From the NCBI RefSeq assembly GCF_019038435.1, contig NZ_JAGPOX010000009.1, positions 42,593-106,592 on the forward strand: DNA of 64,000 nucleotides. The letters run 5' to 3'. A program made the translations under genes and the position numbers. The notes beneath the pieces were generated by a model. It searched no databases and was not told the DNA's origin. It was given only the letters and a program-made list of their open reading frames with translations. The first letter of the stretch is position 1; the number at the start of each line of letters is the position of its first letter. Of this stretch, positions 16,170 through 24,803 are shown in pieces. This DNA is from Nocardia alni (GTDB lineage Bacteria; Actinomycetota; Actinomycetes; Mycobacteriales; Mycobacteriaceae).

Positions 16170-17387
16170 CGGCGCCGGGGATTTCGGATGATCCACGACG
16201 CGTTGCGCCCAGATCAGCCAGATCAGGAAGATCACCGCCAGGATGGTGACGTAGATCAGCAGCCGCACCGGGCTGCCCAGCGGCGCGAGCACCGCCAGGA
16301 TGAACGACGCGGTGAAGCCGATGTAGGTCAGCGCCTGATAGACCGAGGTGAGTCCGCCCAGTCGGGCCGGATCGGCGATGCTCTGCACCTCCATCAGCCC
16401 GCAGACCTGAGCGCAGCCGTACGCGGCCCCCAGGACCAGCGCGCTGATCAGGACCAGGACCGGACTGCTCAGGTGCACCGATTCGACCGTGAGCAGCATG
16501 CCGATGATCGTCAGGACGAACGCGGTCAGGATCAGGTACTGCCGGCCGTACGCGTCGATCGTCTTGGCGGTCTTCTGCACGAGGATTCCGGCCCCCGCGT
16601 TGAACGTGGTCACGATCGCGACGAACATCATCGTCCAGCCGCGCACGCTCTCGTGGATCACCGCGGGCACGTAGGCCAGGATTATCGCGACCGGGAGGAA
16701 CACCCAGGGCGCGAGCGGCACGACGACCATCAGGAACCGGCGGTCCCGTATCTCCCGAATCCGCAGGGCGCCCAGGATGCTCGCGCCGGGATTCTTGGCC
16801 AGCGTCTCCGGTGTGGTCGTCACCAGATAGAGGGCCGCTCCCGCGAGCAGCAGATGCGGGATGTAGGGGATGAACGTATGCAGCGGCGCCCACTGCGCCA
16901 ATGCCCCGGCGACCAGCGGTCCCAGGGCGAATCCGATGCCCATGGCGACGGTGAGTCGGCGCGCGCCCTGGCTGGCGTCGTGCGTCGCACGAGCGGACAG
17001 CTCCTTCAACCACGCCGCCCCGCTGCTGAACGCGGCGCCGCTCGCGACACCCGTGATCAGGCGCCCGGCGAGCAACCAGCCGACGCCCCACGGCCCGGCG
17101 ACGAGCAGCAGCGTGGCCGCCAGCGACGCGATCATCGTCGGGATCATCACCGCGCGGCGGCCGAATCGGTCCGAAAACGGCCCACCCAGAAGCAATCCCG
17201 GCAGCAGGCCGACCGAATAGGCGGCGAAGGTCAGCTGCGTGGTGGTGTCGGACAGATGGAGATGATCCTGGTACACCAGCAGCAAGGGGGTGAACTGCTG
17301 GGCGCCCCAGCCCGCGGCCGACACGGCGGCCGCGGGCTTGAACCACTGCCGTGCGCCCGTCGGCGCACTGACAACCGTAGCCTGCAT
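16161..17387 (-). CDS. Major facilitator superfamily transporter, drug-efflux type
   Basis: A 408-residue membrane protein with about 12 hydrophobic segments. The MFS loop 2-3 motif is GGPFSDRFGRRAVM after helix 2, and GRLITGVASGAAFSSG lies in helix 4. Length and motif fit DHA1-type proton antiporters. The start is ATG 17387; a longer frame runs into the P450 gene and is rejected. It is 17 bp downstream of a P450 gene on the same strand. Given the biosynthetic neighbours, export of a product is likely, but no substrate can be inferred from sequence. Confidence 0.88.
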   Translation of the reverse strand: MQATVVSAPTGARQWFKPAAAVSAAGWGAQQFTPLLLVYQDHLHLSDTTTQLTFAAYSVGLLPGLLLGGPFSDRFGRRAVMIPTMIASLAATLLLVAGPWGVGWLLAGRLITGVASGAAFSSGAAWLKELSARATHDASQGARRLTVAMGIGFALGPLVAGALAQWAPLHTFIPYIPHLLLAGAALYLVTTTPETLAKNPGASILGALRIREIRDRRFLMVVVPLAPWVFLPVAIILAYVPAVIHESVRGWTMMFVAIVTTFNAGAGILVQKTAKTIDAYGRQYLILTAFVLTIIGMLLTVESVHLSSPVLVLISALVLGAAYGCAQVCGLMEVQSIADPARLGGLTSVYQALTYIGFTASFILAVLAPLGSPVRLLIYVTILAVIFLIWLIWAQRVVDHPKSPAPVR

Positions 17388-17404
17388 GTGCGTTGCTCCC
17401 TGCG

Positions 17405-18655
17405 TTAGTCGGCCGAAGGCCATTGCACCCAAAGCTCTTTCGGGCCTCGGAAGGACAGATTCCGTTGGAACGCGTAGCTCTGGGGCAGCAGCGTCATCGC
17501 GGGCGCCCGCCGGGTCAGCTCCTCCAGAATGACCCGGCCCTCGACCCTGGCAAGGGCGGCGCCGAGGCAGAAGTGGACGCCCTTGCCGAACGACAAGTGC
17601 GACTTGGCATTCGGGCGGCGGATATCGATGACATCCGGGTCGTCGAAGACGTCCGGATCCCGGTTGGCTGCGCCGAGCAGCAGCAGAACCGTTGCCCCCT
17701 CGGGGATGTCGACGCCACTGACGGTGACGGGCCGGGTGGTGCGTCGCCGCCAGGCGATGACCGCGCTGTCGTATCGCAGCATCTCCTCGACGGCGTCGCC
17801 GATGAGGGAGGGGTCGGCGCGGATGTCGTCCCACAGCGACCGCTGCGTGAGCAGCCGGCGCAGCGTGCTGCCGGCGAGGCTGGTCGTCGTCTCGTGGCCG
17901 GCGAAACTGAGGCCGAAGGTGACGTTGGCGATCTCGTATTCCGAGATGCTGTCGGGATTCTCGGCGTGCACGGACAACAGGTAGCTGGTGAAGTCGTCGG
18001 TCGGATTCTTCTTCCGGTACCGTACGAATTCCTGGCAGTATCGCCAGTACTCCACCATGTTGTTCGCCACGGTCGCCTGTTCCTCGGCCGATGGCTTACC
18101 CCAGCTGAATTCTATTCTATTGCTGCACCATGCCTTGATCATATCGGCGTCCTCTTCGGGAAATCCGATGAGCGTGGATACGACATATGCGGGCAGGGGA
18201 TAGGTCAATGACGCGACCATGTCGACGGGACCGGGTTCGAGCCCCTCGATCAGCTCGACGGTCTTGGCGCGCACCTTGGGCTCCAGCGCCGCTATCCGGC
18301 GCGCGGAGAAGCCTTTCATGTTGAGCGCGCGTATCCGTGTATGCATCGGCGGATCGCAGTCCGACATGACGGCGGTCGTGTCGAATCCCTCGGCCAGGAT
18401 CTTCTTGGTCTCGGGCGCCAGGTCGAATACCGGCTGTTGCTGGATTTTCGCTGAGAATATCGACGGATTCTTGAAGACTTCCTCGATATCATCGTGGCGG
18501 GTCAGGACCCACATATCGAGGGTGGGTGAGTAGAAGATCGGACCACGTTCGCGCACGGCGTTGAGAAACGGGTACGGATCGTCCAGATAGTCGGCGGACA
18601 GGGGATCGAATTCGGCATCGAACGGGCAGGTTCGAACGTCAGAAATAGATGTCAT
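17405..18655 (-). CDS. Cytochrome P450
   Basis: A 416-residue soluble bacterial P450. The I-helix motif is FAGHETTTSLAG, ExxR is EEMLRYD, and the heme loop is SFGKGVHFCLGAALAR with the cysteine ligand. It belongs to the general CYP107/CYP105-like group by eye. It is the first gene of a P450-MFS-hypothetical run transcribed away from a divergent LysR gene, which probably controls it. Whether it belongs to the hydrazine/terpene locus or is a separate inducible detoxification unit is open. The start is the ATG at 18655. Confidence 0.93.
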   Translation of the reverse strand: MTSISDVRTCPFDAEFDPLSADYLDDPYPFLNAVRERGPIFYSPTLDMWVLTRHDDIEEVFKNPSIFSAKIQQQPVFDLAPETKKILAEGFDTTAVMSDCDPPMHTRIRALNMKGFSARRIAALEPKVRAKTVELIEGLEPGPVDMVASLTYPLPAYVVSTLIGFPEEDADMIKAWCSNRIEFSWGKPSAEEQATVANNMVEYWRYCQEFVRYRKKNPTDDFTSYLLSVHAENPDSISEYEIANVTFGLSFAGHETTTSLAGSTLRRLLTQRSLWDDIRADPSLIGDAVEEMLRYDSAVIAWRRRTTRPVTVSGVDIPEGATVLLLLGAANRDPDVFDDPDVIDIRRPNAKSHLSFGKGVHFCLGAALARVEGRVILEELTRRAPAMTLLPQSYAFQRNLSFRGPKELWVQWPSAD

Positions 18656-18720
18656 CGAAGTAAAACCTTCATCGGGTTCATCTGATATTTCCCAGCCTGC
18701 ACTCCGCCCTTTTATAAGTC

Positions 18721-18730
18721 AATTGCAATT
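18721..18730. promoter_or_regulatory. LysR-type operator candidate
   Basis: AATTGCAATT is a perfect 10-bp palindrome in the 102-bp gap between the divergent P450 (18655) and LysR (18758) genes. It is flanked by TTATAAG and CTATAAG. Position and AT-rich symmetry fit an autoregulatory LysR box. Confidence 0.5.
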
Positions 18731-18757
18731 AACTGCCGAGTGCTATAAGATTTCCTT

Positions 18758-19675
18758 ATGTTGTTCAGTTTGCGGAAGCTGGAATATTTCATCGCGGCTG
18801 CCGAGAGCGGCCAGATGACAGCGGCCGCGGCCGAACTGCATGTGTCCCAGTCGGCGATATCCATCGGAATCTCCGAACTCGAGCGGGAAATCGGCGCGCA
18901 GCTGCTGGTGAGGCACAAGGCCCGGGGATTGACGCTGACGACGGCCGGCCGCGCCTTCCTCCCCGGAGCGCAGGCGCTGATGGCTCGTGCGGCCGAACTC
19001 ATCGCCTCGGCACAGGATTTCGGGCAGTCGATCGGCGGGGATTTCGCGCTCGGCTGCTTCACTACGATCGCGCCGTTCGTCCTGCCCGAACTCGTCACCC
19101 AGCTGGCGCTGACCACGCCGCCGATCTCCCTGCACTTCCGGGAGGGATCCCAGGACACGCTGCAGGAGGACCTGCTGGCGGGCCGGTTCGAACTCGCGAT
19201 CCTCTACGACACCGGGATCTTCCCCGGCATCCGGACGACCGAGCTGTACGCGACCCGGCCTCACGTGGTGATCTCGGGGGAACATCCACTGGCGCAACGA
19301 CGGTCGATCACGCTGGCCGAGCTGGCAGGCGAGCCGATGATCGCCCTGGACGTCGACCCGAGCATGCGATACTTCACCGGCGTGCTGCGCGATGCCGGGG
19401 TCGAGCCCGACATCCGGCACATCTCCAGCGGATTCGAGATGGTGCGCTCACTGGTCGGGCGCGGACTGGGCTACACCCTGCTGATCCAGAGCCCCAAGGT
19501 CGAGTTCTCCTACGAGGGCAAACCCATTGTCACGATACCGATCTCGGATCCCATCAGCGCGCTTCCCGTCGTTCTCGCCCAGGCCGAGGAGCATCAGCTC
19601 ACCCGGCGGGCCCAGGCCGTCGCCTCGTACTGCGAGGAGGTCCTGTCCCGGACCCACGAGCTCGGCGTCGCGTGA
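18758..19675 (+). CDS. LysR-family transcriptional regulator
   Basis: A 305-residue LysR protein. The N-terminal winged HTH is MLFSLRKLEYFIAAAESGQM then AAAAELHVSQSAISIGISELE, and the remainder is a PBP2-like effector domain. It is divergent from the P450/MFS genes and convergent (7 bp) with an enoyl-CoA hydratase gene. The classic arrangement points to control of the divergent P450 operon, through the palindrome at 18721-18730, with a small-molecule co-inducer. The start is the ATG at 18758. Confidence 0.93.
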   Translation: MLFSLRKLEYFIAAAESGQMTAAAAELHVSQSAISIGISELEREIGAQLLVRHKARGLTLTTAGRAFLPGAQALMARAAELIASAQDFGQSIGGDFALGCFTTIAPFVLPELVTQLALTTPPISLHFREGSQDTLQEDLLAGRFELAILYDTGIFPGIRTTELYATRPHVVISGEHPLAQRRSITLAELAGEPMIALDVDPSMRYFTGVLRDAGVEPDIRHISSGFEMVRSLVGRGLGYTLLIQSPKVEFSYEGKPIVTIPISDPISALPVVLAQAEEHQLTRRAQAVASYCEEVLSRTHELGVA

Positions 19676-19682
19676 TCCGGGC

Positions 19683-20504
19683 TCACAGCCGCCCGTCCAG
19701 TCGCAGCTTCGGGTGCACCCAGTCGGGTGAGCGGCGTTCCTTGAATGCCAGAAAGCCCTCTTTCGCCTCGGGTGCGCGGAGGCTGGACTGCATGCCGATC
19801 CGGTCGTAGAGACCGAGGTAGTTGTCCAGGCTGGACTTGACCACCGCGCGGGCGTTCGGCGCCGTGCGGCAACACTGCGCGAGTATCTCGCGAGCGGTGC
19901 CGGCCAGTTCGTCGTGCGCGACGACGCGGGCGACCATGCCCCAGTCCAGCGCCTCGTCCGCGCTCAGAGTGCGGCCTGTGAGCATCAGGTCGCGGGTGCG
20001 CACCGGCCCGATCAGCCGGGCCAGCATCTGGCTGTAGTACGTGTCGGCGATCCCGCGGTAGAGCTCGGGCACCCGGAAGGTGGCCCGTTCGCTGACGACG
20101 GCCATGTCGGCACACAGCGCGATCTGCAGCCCGCCGCCTTGGCACAGCCCGTTGACGGCCGCCACCACCGGTTTCGCGGACTGACGCAGCGTGTCGAACG
20201 GCAGCGCGTCCATGCCGAGCGCCGAGCCGAAGGTCATCCAGTTGTCGCTGCCGCCGCCGCCCATATCGCCGCCGGGCGCGAAGACGTCACCCGTGCCGGT
20301 GATCAGCAGGCCGGCCAGCTCGGGGTCGGATCCGACATGGTTGACCGCGTATTTGATGCCGAAGTACATCGCCGGTGTCATCGCGTTACGCGCCTCGGGC
20401 CGATCCAGCGTGCAGACACCGAACGGGCCCTCGCGGGTGAACCGCAGGTACGGCGTCCCGAGCCAGTCACCTTCGGGCGGTTTCGCGGTCGCGGCGTGAG
20501 TCAT
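19683..20504 (-). CDS. Enoyl-CoA hydratase/isomerase (crotonase) family protein
   Basis: A 273-residue crotonase. The first oxyanion-hole segment is TGTGDVFAPGGDMGGGG and the second is AVNGLCQGGGLQIALCAD. The catalytic region FRVPELYRGIADTYYSQM has one Glu where hydratases usually have a catalytic Glu, so hydratase, isomerase or hydrolase activity are all possible. It is the last gene of a minus-strand ALDH-LLM-ECH unit at the edge of the catabolic island. The start is ATG 20504 with a GGAGA ribosome site. Confidence 0.9.
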   Translation of the reverse strand: MTHAATAKPPEGDWLGTPYLRFTREGPFGVCTLDRPEARNAMTPAMYFGIKYAVNHVGSDPELAGLLITGTGDVFAPGGDMGGGGSDNWMTFGSALGMDALPFDTLRQSAKPVVAAVNGLCQGGGLQIALCADMAVVSERATFRVPELYRGIADTYYSQMLARLIGPVRTRDLMLTGRTLSADEALDWGMVARVVAHDELAGTAREILAQCCRTAPNARAVVKSSLDNYLGLYDRIGMQSSLRAPEAKEGFLAFKERRSPDWVHPKLRLDGRL

Positions 20505-20549
20505 CGAATCTCCTTCGTGCCGATACGTTGTCGAAGTTCTGGTGAGTCG

Positions 20550-21434
20550 CTACGACATCCTGGCCAGGATGTCCTCGGCGAACCGCTCGATCGAGGCTCG
20601 GTAACGGTCGGCGGCCGATTCCTGCGAATCGCCGGCGGACATACCGTCGCTCCTGGCCCAGGGACTGCACATCATCGCGGTCACGCCGATGTCCTCGGCG
20701 CGCTTGTACAGATCGACCGACGGCGTCTCGCGAAGCGCCAGCATGATGTCGAAAGGCTCGCTCGCACGGCCGTATTCGCGTCGCAGCGCGGTGAGCGTCC
20801 GGATCTTCTCCACCGCGTCGTCCCAGCTGTACCCGCTACCGACCCACCCGTCGCACAACCGGGCCGCGCGGCGCAACGCCGCGTCCGACTCCCCGCCGCA
20901 CATGATGGGCACCGGCCGCGGCGGATGCGGCTCGATCATCAATTCCGGTATGCGATAGTACTTTCCGGTCCACGACACCCAGCCCCCGCGCCACAGCGCC
21001 GGGAGCGCCTCGATCATCTCGTCGAGCCGCTTGCCGCGAGTGGTGAACTCCTGTCCCATCAGCTCGAACTCTTCGCGCATCCATCCCGCGCCGACGCTCA
21101 GCGCGATCCGGCCCTCGGCGATGACCGCGGCCGTGGCGACCTGTTTCGCCACCTCCAGCAGGGGGCGGGCCGGGGCGACGTAGACGGCGTTGGTGAACCG
21201 GATGCGGTGCGTCACCGCGGCCATCGCGCCGATGAGCACCCAGGAGTCGGGCCAGGCGGTATCGGGCGTCCACATCGGCTTGCCGCTGGGTGACGGATAC
21301 GGCGAGGACAGCTCGCGCGGATAGATCATGTGATCCGAGACCACGATCCCGTCGAATCCGGCCTCATCGAGGATGCGCGCCACCGGAATCGAGTCCTCGG
21401 TGCGCATGAAGGCCGTGCCGGTCCAGAATTCCAT
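20550..21434 (-). CDS. LLM-class F420-dependent oxidoreductase
   Basis: A 294-residue luciferase-like TIM-barrel protein. It has IVVSDHMIYPRELSSPYPSP near the start, GRIALSVGAGWMREEFELMG in the middle, and PVPIMCGGESDAALRRAARL later, all typical of mycobacterial-type F420-dependent LLM enzymes. These catalyse hydride transfer to or from alcohols, aldehydes or enoyl-CoA-like substrates. It is seven bases downstream of the aldehyde dehydrogenase gene, so the two may oxidise an alcohol to an acid in sequence. F420 use is by family, not shown directly. Confidence 0.9.
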   Translation of the reverse strand: MEFWTGTAFMRTEDSIPVARILDEAGFDGIVVSDHMIYPRELSSPYPSPSGKPMWTPDTAWPDSWVLIGAMAAVTHRIRFTNAVYVAPARPLLEVAKQVATAAVIAEGRIALSVGAGWMREEFELMGQEFTTRGKRLDEMIEALPALWRGGWVSWTGKYYRIPELMIEPHPPRPVPIMCGGESDAALRRAARLCDGWVGSGYSWDDAVEKIRTLTALRREYGRASEPFDIMLALRETPSVDLYKRAEDIGVTAMMCSPWARSDGMSAGDSQESAADRYRASIERFAEDILARMS

Positions 21435-21440
21435 GGCCGG

Positions 21441-22925
21441 TTACCCGGGCATTCCGACGGTCTTGGATTCCAGGTACTCCCGGAAACCTTCCTCGCCGTT
21501 GCGCCGGCCGAGCCCGGATTGTTTGATGCCGCCGAACGGGCTGCGGATGCCGAAGTGGCTCCGGCCGTTGATGGTGACGTTGCCGGTGCGCATCCGGCGG
21601 GCCACCGAGACGGCACGGTCCACATCGGCGCTGGACACCTCGCCGGACAGCCCGTAGATGGAGTTGTTCGCGATCGCGACGGCCTCGTCCTCGGTGTCGT
21701 AGGGCGTCACGGTCAGCACCGGGCCGAAGATCTCCTCCTGCGCCACACGGGCATTCGGGTCGACATCGGCCAGCAGCGTGGGTTGCACGTAGTAGCCGAC
21801 GGGCAGGTTCCCGGGGACGCCGCCGCCGGTGATCACCCGGGCGCCGGACTCGACGCCGGACCGGATCAGGCCGAGCACCTTCTCGCGCTGGGTCTGGCTG
21901 ATCTGCGGGCCCTGCATGATGCCCGGAGTCCACGGATCGCCGACCGGGAAGTTCGCCATACTCGCCGCGAGGATCGCCAGACCTTCGTCATAGCGTTTGC
22001 GGGGCAGCAGGATTCGCGAGGGCAGGATGCAGGACTGCCCGCTCATGACGCAGCCCATCATCGCCGCCATCGGCAGCGACGCGGACAGGTCGGCATCGTC
22101 GAGCACGATGTGAGCGGACTTGCCACCCAACTCGAGCAGGGTCTTCTTCACCGTCGCCGCCCCGGCCGCCAGGATCGCGCGGCCGGTCGCGGTCGAGCCG
22201 GTGAAGGTGATCATGTCGACGCGCGGGTCGGCGCTGAGTGCGGCGCCCACCTCGTTGGCGTTGGAGACCACGACGTTGAACACCCCGGCCGGGATATCGG
22301 TCCGTTCGGCGACGATGCGTCCCAGCTCGCTGCCCGACCAGGGCGTGAGCTGAGCCGGCTTGAGCACCACGGTGTTACCGGCCATCAACGCGGGCATCGT
22401 CTCGGCGATGTTCAGGTAGAACGGCACATTCCACGGAGTGATCGCGCCCACCACGCCCGCGGCCTCGTAGAAGACCTTGCGGTGTGCCGGGCCCAGCGGG
22501 GTCTCGTGCACTCCGTTGTCGGTGACATATTCGAAGGCCCGGCCGTGCTCGGCCCAGTGCCGCACCTCGTTGATCGGCTCGTCGATCTGGCTCCCGGTCA
22601 CGCTGACCGGACATCCCACCTCGGTGATCAGAACTCGCCGGAGGTGTTCCTTCTGTTCCTCGAGCGCGTCGGCCAGCTGAATCAGGCAGTGATACCGGAA
22701 CTCCACGTCCCGTGACCAGTCGGTGCCGTCGAACGCGCGCCGCGCGGCGCCCACCGCACAGTCCATATCGGCGACGGTCCCGTCGGTGGCCTGGCCGGCG
22801 ACCTCCGTGGTGGCCGGATGGACCACATCGAACGTCGCACCGCCGGCCGTGAGCCGCAGTTCGCCGTCGATGAGCATTCGCTGCTCACCGGCCAGCACAC
22901 CCGTCTGGTCCTGCGCACCGGCCAC
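21441..22925 (-). CDS. NAD(P)-dependent aldehyde dehydrogenase
   Basis: A 494-residue ALDH. NAD binding includes GAITPWNVPFYLN and FTGSTATGRAILAAGA. The general base is in LELGGKSAHIV, and the catalytic cysteine is in MSGQSCILPSRIL. I start it at GTG 22925 because GGAGGAG lies nine bases upstream; the frame extends 25 codons farther but lacks ALDH-like sequence. It is the first gene of the ALDH-LLM-ECH operon, with a near-perfect palindrome (22967-22981) just upstream. It probably converts a pathway aldehyde to the acid that is then CoA-activated. Confidence 0.93.
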   Translation of the reverse strand: MAGAQDQTGVLAGEQRMLIDGELRLTAGGATFDVVHPATTEVAGQATDGTVADMDCAVGAARRAFDGTDWSRDVEFRYHCLIQLADALEEQKEHLRRVLITEVGCPVSVTGSQIDEPINEVRHWAEHGRAFEYVTDNGVHETPLGPAHRKVFYEAAGVVGAITPWNVPFYLNIAETMPALMAGNTVVLKPAQLTPWSGSELGRIVAERTDIPAGVFNVVVSNANEVGAALSADPRVDMITFTGSTATGRAILAAGAATVKKTLLELGGKSAHIVLDDADLSASLPMAAMMGCVMSGQSCILPSRILLPRKRYDEGLAILAASMANFPVGDPWTPGIMQGPQISQTQREKVLGLIRSGVESGARVITGGGVPGNLPVGYYVQPTLLADVDPNARVAQEEIFGPVLTVTPYDTEDEAVAIANNSIYGLSGEVSSADVDRAVSVARRMRTGNVTINGRSHFGIRSPFGGIKQSGLGRRNGEEGFREYLESKTVGMPG

Positions 22926-22966
22926 TTCGCCACACTCCTCCGAGCGATAATCACATTCCTGTAGAG

Positions 22967-22981
22967 GAGAATAGTATTCTC
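22967..22981. promoter_or_regulatory. Palindromic operator candidate upstream of the ALDH operon
   Basis: GAGAATAGTATTCTC has perfect 7-bp arms around one base. It is located 41 bp upstream of the ALDH start codon and 40 bp downstream of the rhodanese stop. AT-rich in a GC-rich setting. A TetR or MarR protein (genes 24010-24666 and 23411-23830) may bind it. Confidence 0.5.
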
Positions 22982-23021
22982 GCGCGTGAGTTCGTGGCAT
23001 TTCAGCGGATGACGTCGAAGA

Positions 23022-23354
23022 TTATCGGTCGGTGAGCGGTCCGCCGGCGGCGCGCCACTGAATGAGACCTCCGCTCATGTTGAGTGCCTCGAAGCCGTTC
23101 TCCACCAACAGGTTCGCCGCACCCGCGGACCGGATTCCGCCCGTGCAGAACGTGATCAGCAGGCGGTCGTCGGGGAAGTCCGCGCAGCGGTCCAGGAGTA
23201 TTTCCAAGGGGGCGTGGATGGCGTTCGGGATGTGGACGCGGTTCCACTCGAACTGGCGGCGGACGTCGACGACGAGCGCACCGTCCTCGACCAGGCGGAC
23301 GGCCTCGGCGGCGCTGACGGCCGGTGGCCTGCGCAGATAGTGTCGGATGCTCAT
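23022..23354 (-). CDS. Rhodanese-like domain protein
   Basis: A 110-residue single rhodanese domain. DGALVVDVRRQFEWNRVHIP is the CH2-like opening. The active-site loop is FCTGGIRSAGAANLL, with cysteine in the CxxGxR consensus, so sulfurtransferase activity is plausible. It lies between the ALDH operon and the MarR gene on the same strand, 56 bp from MarR, and could be co-transcribed with it. The physiological sulfur donor is unknown. The start is the ATG at 23354. Confidence 0.9.
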   Translation of the reverse strand: MSIRHYLRRPPAVSAAEAVRLVEDGALVVDVRRQFEWNRVHIPNAIHAPLEILLDRCADFPDDRLLITFCTGGIRSAGAANLLVENGFEALNMSGGLIQWRAAGGPLTDR

Positions 23355-23410
23355 GCGGCCGCGACCGGGTGCGCGAAGAGATGGATCATGACCTTCAGTC
23401 TAGCTGAAGG

Positions 23411-23830
23411 TTAGTCGGATGCCGACAGCGTCCGCGTCATGTGCGCTCGCAGCGCCTGCGTCAGATCCGGGTCACGGGCGGTGAATTCGGCGTCCAGGCG
23501 GGCCACCACCTGCGCGGCCCGGGCGAGCAGGGATTCGCCCTCGGCCGTGATGGTCAGGGTCGATGCGGCTCCGGCGTGCGCGGTTCCGTCGTCGATCAGG
23601 CCGGACTCGACGAAGCCCGCGACCGCGGTGTGCGCACTCTGCACGGTGATGCGCGACCGCCGCGCGAGTTCACTGAACGAGATGCCCGGCGTGGCGCGAA
23701 CGTGCCCCAGCAGTCCGTACTTTCGCGTGGTCAGCCCGAGGGGTTTCAGGGCGTCCGCATAGGCCGCCTCCCACACCCGGCTCAGCGTGAGCAGCGTGAT
23801 CGTGGGGCTGAACGGGGGCGGTTCGGGCAT
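23411..23830 (-). CDS. MarR-family transcriptional regulator
   Basis: A 139-residue winged-helix protein: TTRKYGLLGHVRATPGISF then SELARRSRITVQSAHTAVAGF matches the MarR recognition helix, followed by a wing and dimerisation helices (ESLLARAAQVVARLDAEF). The start is the ATG at 23830. It is normally divergent from a gene it represses; here the divergent position holds only a broken NmrA-like remnant, so its original target may have been lost. The remaining candidate is the downstream rhodanese gene. Confidence 0.88.
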   Translation of the reverse strand: MPEPPPFSPTITLLTLSRVWEAAYADALKPLGLTTRKYGLLGHVRATPGISFSELARRSRITVQSAHTAVAGFVESGLIDDGTAHAGAASTLTITAEGESLLARAAQVVARLDAEFTARDPDLTQALRAHMTRTLSASD

Positions 23831-23861
23831 GCGAGCAGGCTACCGGTCGGCTACGGCCGCG

Positions 23862-24010
23862 ATCGTCTCCGACCGGCGGCTGCCGTTCGGCGATGCGCGA
23901 CACACCCCATCGCGGCGGAGGATCAGGGCCGCGTCGTCGCCGCGATTCTGGCCGATCCGCGGCCGCACGCCGGGAAGATCTATCCGCTCTATGGTCCGGT
24001 GGAGCTCGAT
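23862..24010 (+). pseudogene. Frameshifted remnant of an NmrA-family NAD(P)-binding protein gene
   Basis: On the plus strand, one frame reads LPFGDARHTP (from 23880). One base out of register, another reads IAAEDQGRVVAAILADPRPH then AGKIYPLYGPVELDHH (23909-24016). Joined, they match the conserved 'PFGDGRHAPIAAED' and 'AGKTYPLYGPVE' segments I know from NmrA/YwnB-like NAD(P)H-binding proteins. A one-base loss at about 23904-23908 explains the shift. Both ends are missing: the left runs into the MarR start region and the right into the TetR 3' end. It is a decayed gene fragment, with no start or full domain. Confidence 0.65.
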
Positions 24011-24666
24011 CACCACTGCCCGTTGGGGAAGACCAGCCGGACGGCCTCGTTCGCGATGTCGTCGTCGGTCAGGCCCGCGTTCGGCTGGTACCAGCGCGAG
24101 ACCCAGTTGACCATGCCCATGATGAGCCGTGTCGTGACGTGGATGTTGTCGGTCTGCAACTGCCCGTCGTCGACCGCGTGCTGAACGGCCTCGGTCCACA
24201 GCGCCTCGTACGATCTCGCCCACTTACGCCACCGCGCATAGGTTTCGGGCGACAGTCCCCAGCCGAAGTAGACGCCGACCAGGTCGCGCATGTTGATCGA
24301 GGCGTGCACCTGGAACCGGATCAGCGCGACCAGCGCCTCACGGGGGACGGAATGCTCGTCCAGCAGCGCGCGGGCGTCGCGTTCGACGCCGTGCACGATT
24401 TCGTCGAGCAGCAGACCGTGCAGCTCGTCCATGGTCCGCACGGTGCGATACAGGGTGGCCCTGGATACGCCGAGTCCCTCGGCGATGTCCTCCATGGAGA
24501 CCGCGGAGCCGTTCTCCCGGTACAGCTTGCCGGCGACGGCGGCCACGTCGGCTCTGTCGATCTTCAGTTTGGGTCGCCCCACCGGCCGCTTGGTGGGTGC
24601 GGTGCTGGACGGTGTGCCTTCGGGGCCTGGTATCCGGGTCACGTCTTTCCATGGATTCTGAGACAT
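24010..24666 (-). CDS. TetR-family regulator of the catabolic island (candidate)
   Basis: A 218-residue TetR protein. The HTH is VAAVAGKLYRENGSAVSMED then IAEGLGVSRATLYRTVRTMD; the rest is helical ligand-binding sequence. The N-terminus has a basic arm (PTKRPVGRPKLKIDR), an AT-hook-like GRPK. It is divergent from the first Rieske oxygenase gene, with a 137-bp gap that contains TTATGAGAC (24737-24745). The same 9-mer precedes two other catabolic transcription units, so I infer this is the local repressor and that a CoA-ester intermediate is its ligand. The start is the ATG at 24666. Confidence 0.9.
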   Translation of the reverse strand: MSQNPWKDVTRIPGPEGTPSSTAPTKRPVGRPKLKIDRADVAAVAGKLYRENGSAVSMEDIAEGLGVSRATLYRTVRTMDELHGLLLDEIVHGVERDARALLDEHSVPREALVALIRFQVHASINMRDLVGVYFGWGLSPETYARWRKWARSYEALWTEAVQHAVDDGQLQTDNIHVTTRLIMGMVNWVSRWYQPNAGLTDDDIANEAVRLVFPNGQW

Positions 24667-24736
24667 TAGTTCGCATTAAGCCTATCGCATGGTGCGCCGC
24701 CGGTCGCTCATCGGCGCGCGGCGCTTGCCACGTTGA

Positions 24737-24745
24737 TTATGAGAC
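24737..24745. promoter_or_regulatory. TTATGAGAC regulon element, copy 1
   Basis: Located between the divergent TetR (24666) and Rieske (24804) genes. The identical 9-mer recurs at 46294-46302 and 52860-52868, each time in a promoter region of the catabolic island. It is followed by the AT-rich TCTATTATTC, which could be part of the operator or of the promoter. Confidence 0.55.
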
Positions 24746-24803
24746 TCTATTATTCAAAATTAAGTGACGCCGGTCACGGATGATCAAGGACGGTGGGTGT
24801 TAC

